Assembly (NCBI GenBank): GCA_037013685.1
Contig: CM072919.1
Coordinates: forward strand, 47,671,616-47,735,615
Origin: Acridotheres tristis
Taxonomy: Eukaryota; Chordata; Aves; Passeriformes; Sturnidae
DNA length: 64,000 nt
Reading direction: 5' to 3'
The notes under the pieces were generated by a model. That model was not told the origin of the DNA. It was given only the letters and a program-made list of their open reading frames with translations, and did not search any database. Positions 62,336 to 64,000 of this stretch are shown piece by piece (positions within the stretch are counted from its first letter, which is position 1; each line of letters starts with the position of its first letter). Both the position numbers and the translations under genes were made by a program.

Positions 62336-64000
62336 ACATGCACTTTAACAATCTATAAATTGTGTTTTATATTTATAATAGATTGTGATTGTGTGTTTCT
62401 TTGCCAAAAATCTCTGGTTTTGAGATTGGTTCTCTGTGGATGAAGGGAGAGGAGAGAATGGCTTTCCTTTTAGCCTGGAAAATCACTTTTCTTGCTGACA
62501 ATGCCATGTTGAAGCCTCTACCAGAACATGTCCTGCACTATGTCAAACAAATATGACCACTGAGTTGAGGACAGGATCTTGGGGTTACTGTTCACCTAAA
62601 TTTTCTAATGAGAAATGCAGTGACCTGTTACAAAATAAAGAAAACAAAGGGGCATAAAGCTATTGATTGAAGGGAAATATGTGTGTGCCTGTGGAGGGGA
62701 GTGGGTTGTGCCAAGAATCCAAGGAATTAACATAATTCTTCTCACAAAAAGCAGCGCAGAGATTAGAACTTCTGCTTTTTATAGACTACTTTCTTTGCAG
62801 AGAACCTTGGGCTGTATTCAAATCATGGTCCTGGAGGTGATAAGGATGTGATATTAACCATTCAGCTACACATCAGTGGAGATTAACTCAATAAAGAGTA
62901 TGGAGTGCAGACCATGACACTTAAATGGATTTAAGACTTTTTTTCCAGTTTAGAAAGCCCTTACTTTGAGTTTAGGTGTGGTTTTGATTGTCTGTGTGTC
63001 AGCCCTGACTTCAGGCACTTAGAAAATTTAGGTCCACAGACACTTAGGAATCAAGAAGGGCCACAGAGAATCAAACTTGTCATCTGTCCAGCATCAGTTG
63101 ATTTACTGTGTTTTTTGAAGTCCAAGGGATCTCAAGGGGACTTTTTTCCCTTGCAGCACTGATCTTTCAATGAGGTGGTAGTGCCTGTCCTGAGGAATAA
63201 CAAGGAATAACAGTGAAGTGTGAGTGACTCTTATTAGGAGGGGTAAATGTCATGAACACTTACTGTTGCCTTCTAGGCAGGAAGAGGACAGCATTGAATG
63301 TAGACAGACAACCCCCTTTTACTTATCAAGGCACATTTTTATTCTAATGAACTCCTATATTTTAATTAAGAAATTTACTTTTCTTTCCTGTGCTGAAATA
63401 TCTTCTCTGATTCGCCTGTCATTTTATACCATGTTCTAGAATTTTGAATGCTTATATTGAAGCCAGGAGGTGTGTATTATTCTACTGGCTCTAATATATT
63501 AACTTGCTGCACAAGTCCTTTGTGCTTCAGCTTGATTTTTTTCTCCTCCCCCACAGCTTTAACAAAATGTTCTAATCATCCCAATTTATACTTGGATGTT
63601 GTTAATTAATGTTTACGAAGTGCTTTGAGATCCTCTAATGAAATAGAATGTGTAATCATGATTATTCTTCAGTGAAATTCTGAAACATCTCTAGCACTGG
63701 AAGAGTAATTTCAGTATTTTTTTTTAATAATCTTTTTAGCAAATAGAAGAGGAAGATTTTGTTTCATTAGTTAATTTTTACCTTTTGTAGTATGTCTTTT
63801 TCTGTCTAGTCTTGGTGCATTCTTCATGATGAACCTTGGCAGAATTGCACCCTGAAGTCTTGCATTCCATCTACTGGAAAGGGTGGGGAAAAGGGTGTGG
63901 CAGTTGTACTGGCTGGCAGTTGTCTCCATGGAAGGAAGTCACTTGTAGGACAAGTAGATTTCTAAAACTGCTGACCCAGTATATGTCAGCTTGCTGGATT

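Larger units (their letters stand above)
53907..64000 (+). other. BNC2: BNC2 downstream intron, 5' part
   Basis: Begins with gtagga after the 236-bp exon and runs past the window end. No further BNC2 exon is visible; in particular I find no open frame with zinc-finger spacing or with the segment that should follow YILQ. The contents I can name are one short CR1 fragment (about 55990-56118), CCAA and TG microsatellites (57211-57245 and 62283-62335) and an 18-bp tandem duplication at 60439-60474. The rest is unique AT-rich sequence. Confidence 0.85.

Noticed and set aside
1..64000. Bacterial-type features, CRISPR arrays, tRNA or rRNA genes, endogenous retrovirus
   Set aside because: No direct repeat/spacer arrays, no cloverleaf or rRNA signature, and no gag/pol/env-like frames or LTR pairs were seen. 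The split exons and LINE content show vertebrate nuclear DNA.

Overview
The window looks like bird nuclear DNA. It is AT-rich, with two short exons in a sea of non-coding sequence. It carries several copies of the CR1 family, the dominant LINE of bird genomes, plus a few old MIR-like SINE remnants and many microsatellites. There is no dense gene packing, operon, CRISPR array or plasmid/phage feature. The species cannot be determined from the sequence.

The only gene I can support is BNC2 (basonuclin 2), a zinc-finger nuclear protein, on the + strand. Two internal coding exons are visible, each with good splice sites: a 103-bp exon at 36995-37097 and a 236-bp exon at 53671-53906. They splice in phase 1 (the codon G|CC gives Ala) into a continuous 113-residue segment of the conserved basonuclin N-terminal region. 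The first exon carries a Cys/His-rich motif; the second carries the hydrophobic, probably helical block. The C2H2 zinc-finger exons and the true start codon are not in the window, so the gene extends past both ends. From known synteny (BNC2 is Z-linked in chicken), the window is probably from the Z chromosome.

Layout: 1-36994 is the 3' part of a long upstream intron, with CR1 fragments at about 9758-10352, 23552-23680 and 28610-29135 and MIR-like pieces at about 11.3, 14.9, 19.6, 30.6 and 34.3 kb. 37098-53670 is a complete 16,573-bp intron with a CR1 copy at 48791-49007, a 12-bp perfect hairpin at 51202-51229, a C-run/G-quadruplex tract near 46.07 kb and a roughly 1-kb CR1 copy ending about 120 bp before the second exon. 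53907-64000 is the 5' part of the next intron, with one short CR1 fragment and several microsatellites.

I found no convincing new biological system. The points most worth a second look are the CR1 copy beside a BNC2 splice acceptor, the frame-neutral two-exon cassette, the hairpin, a 140-nt T-free A/C tract, and the retained MIR-like SINEs.
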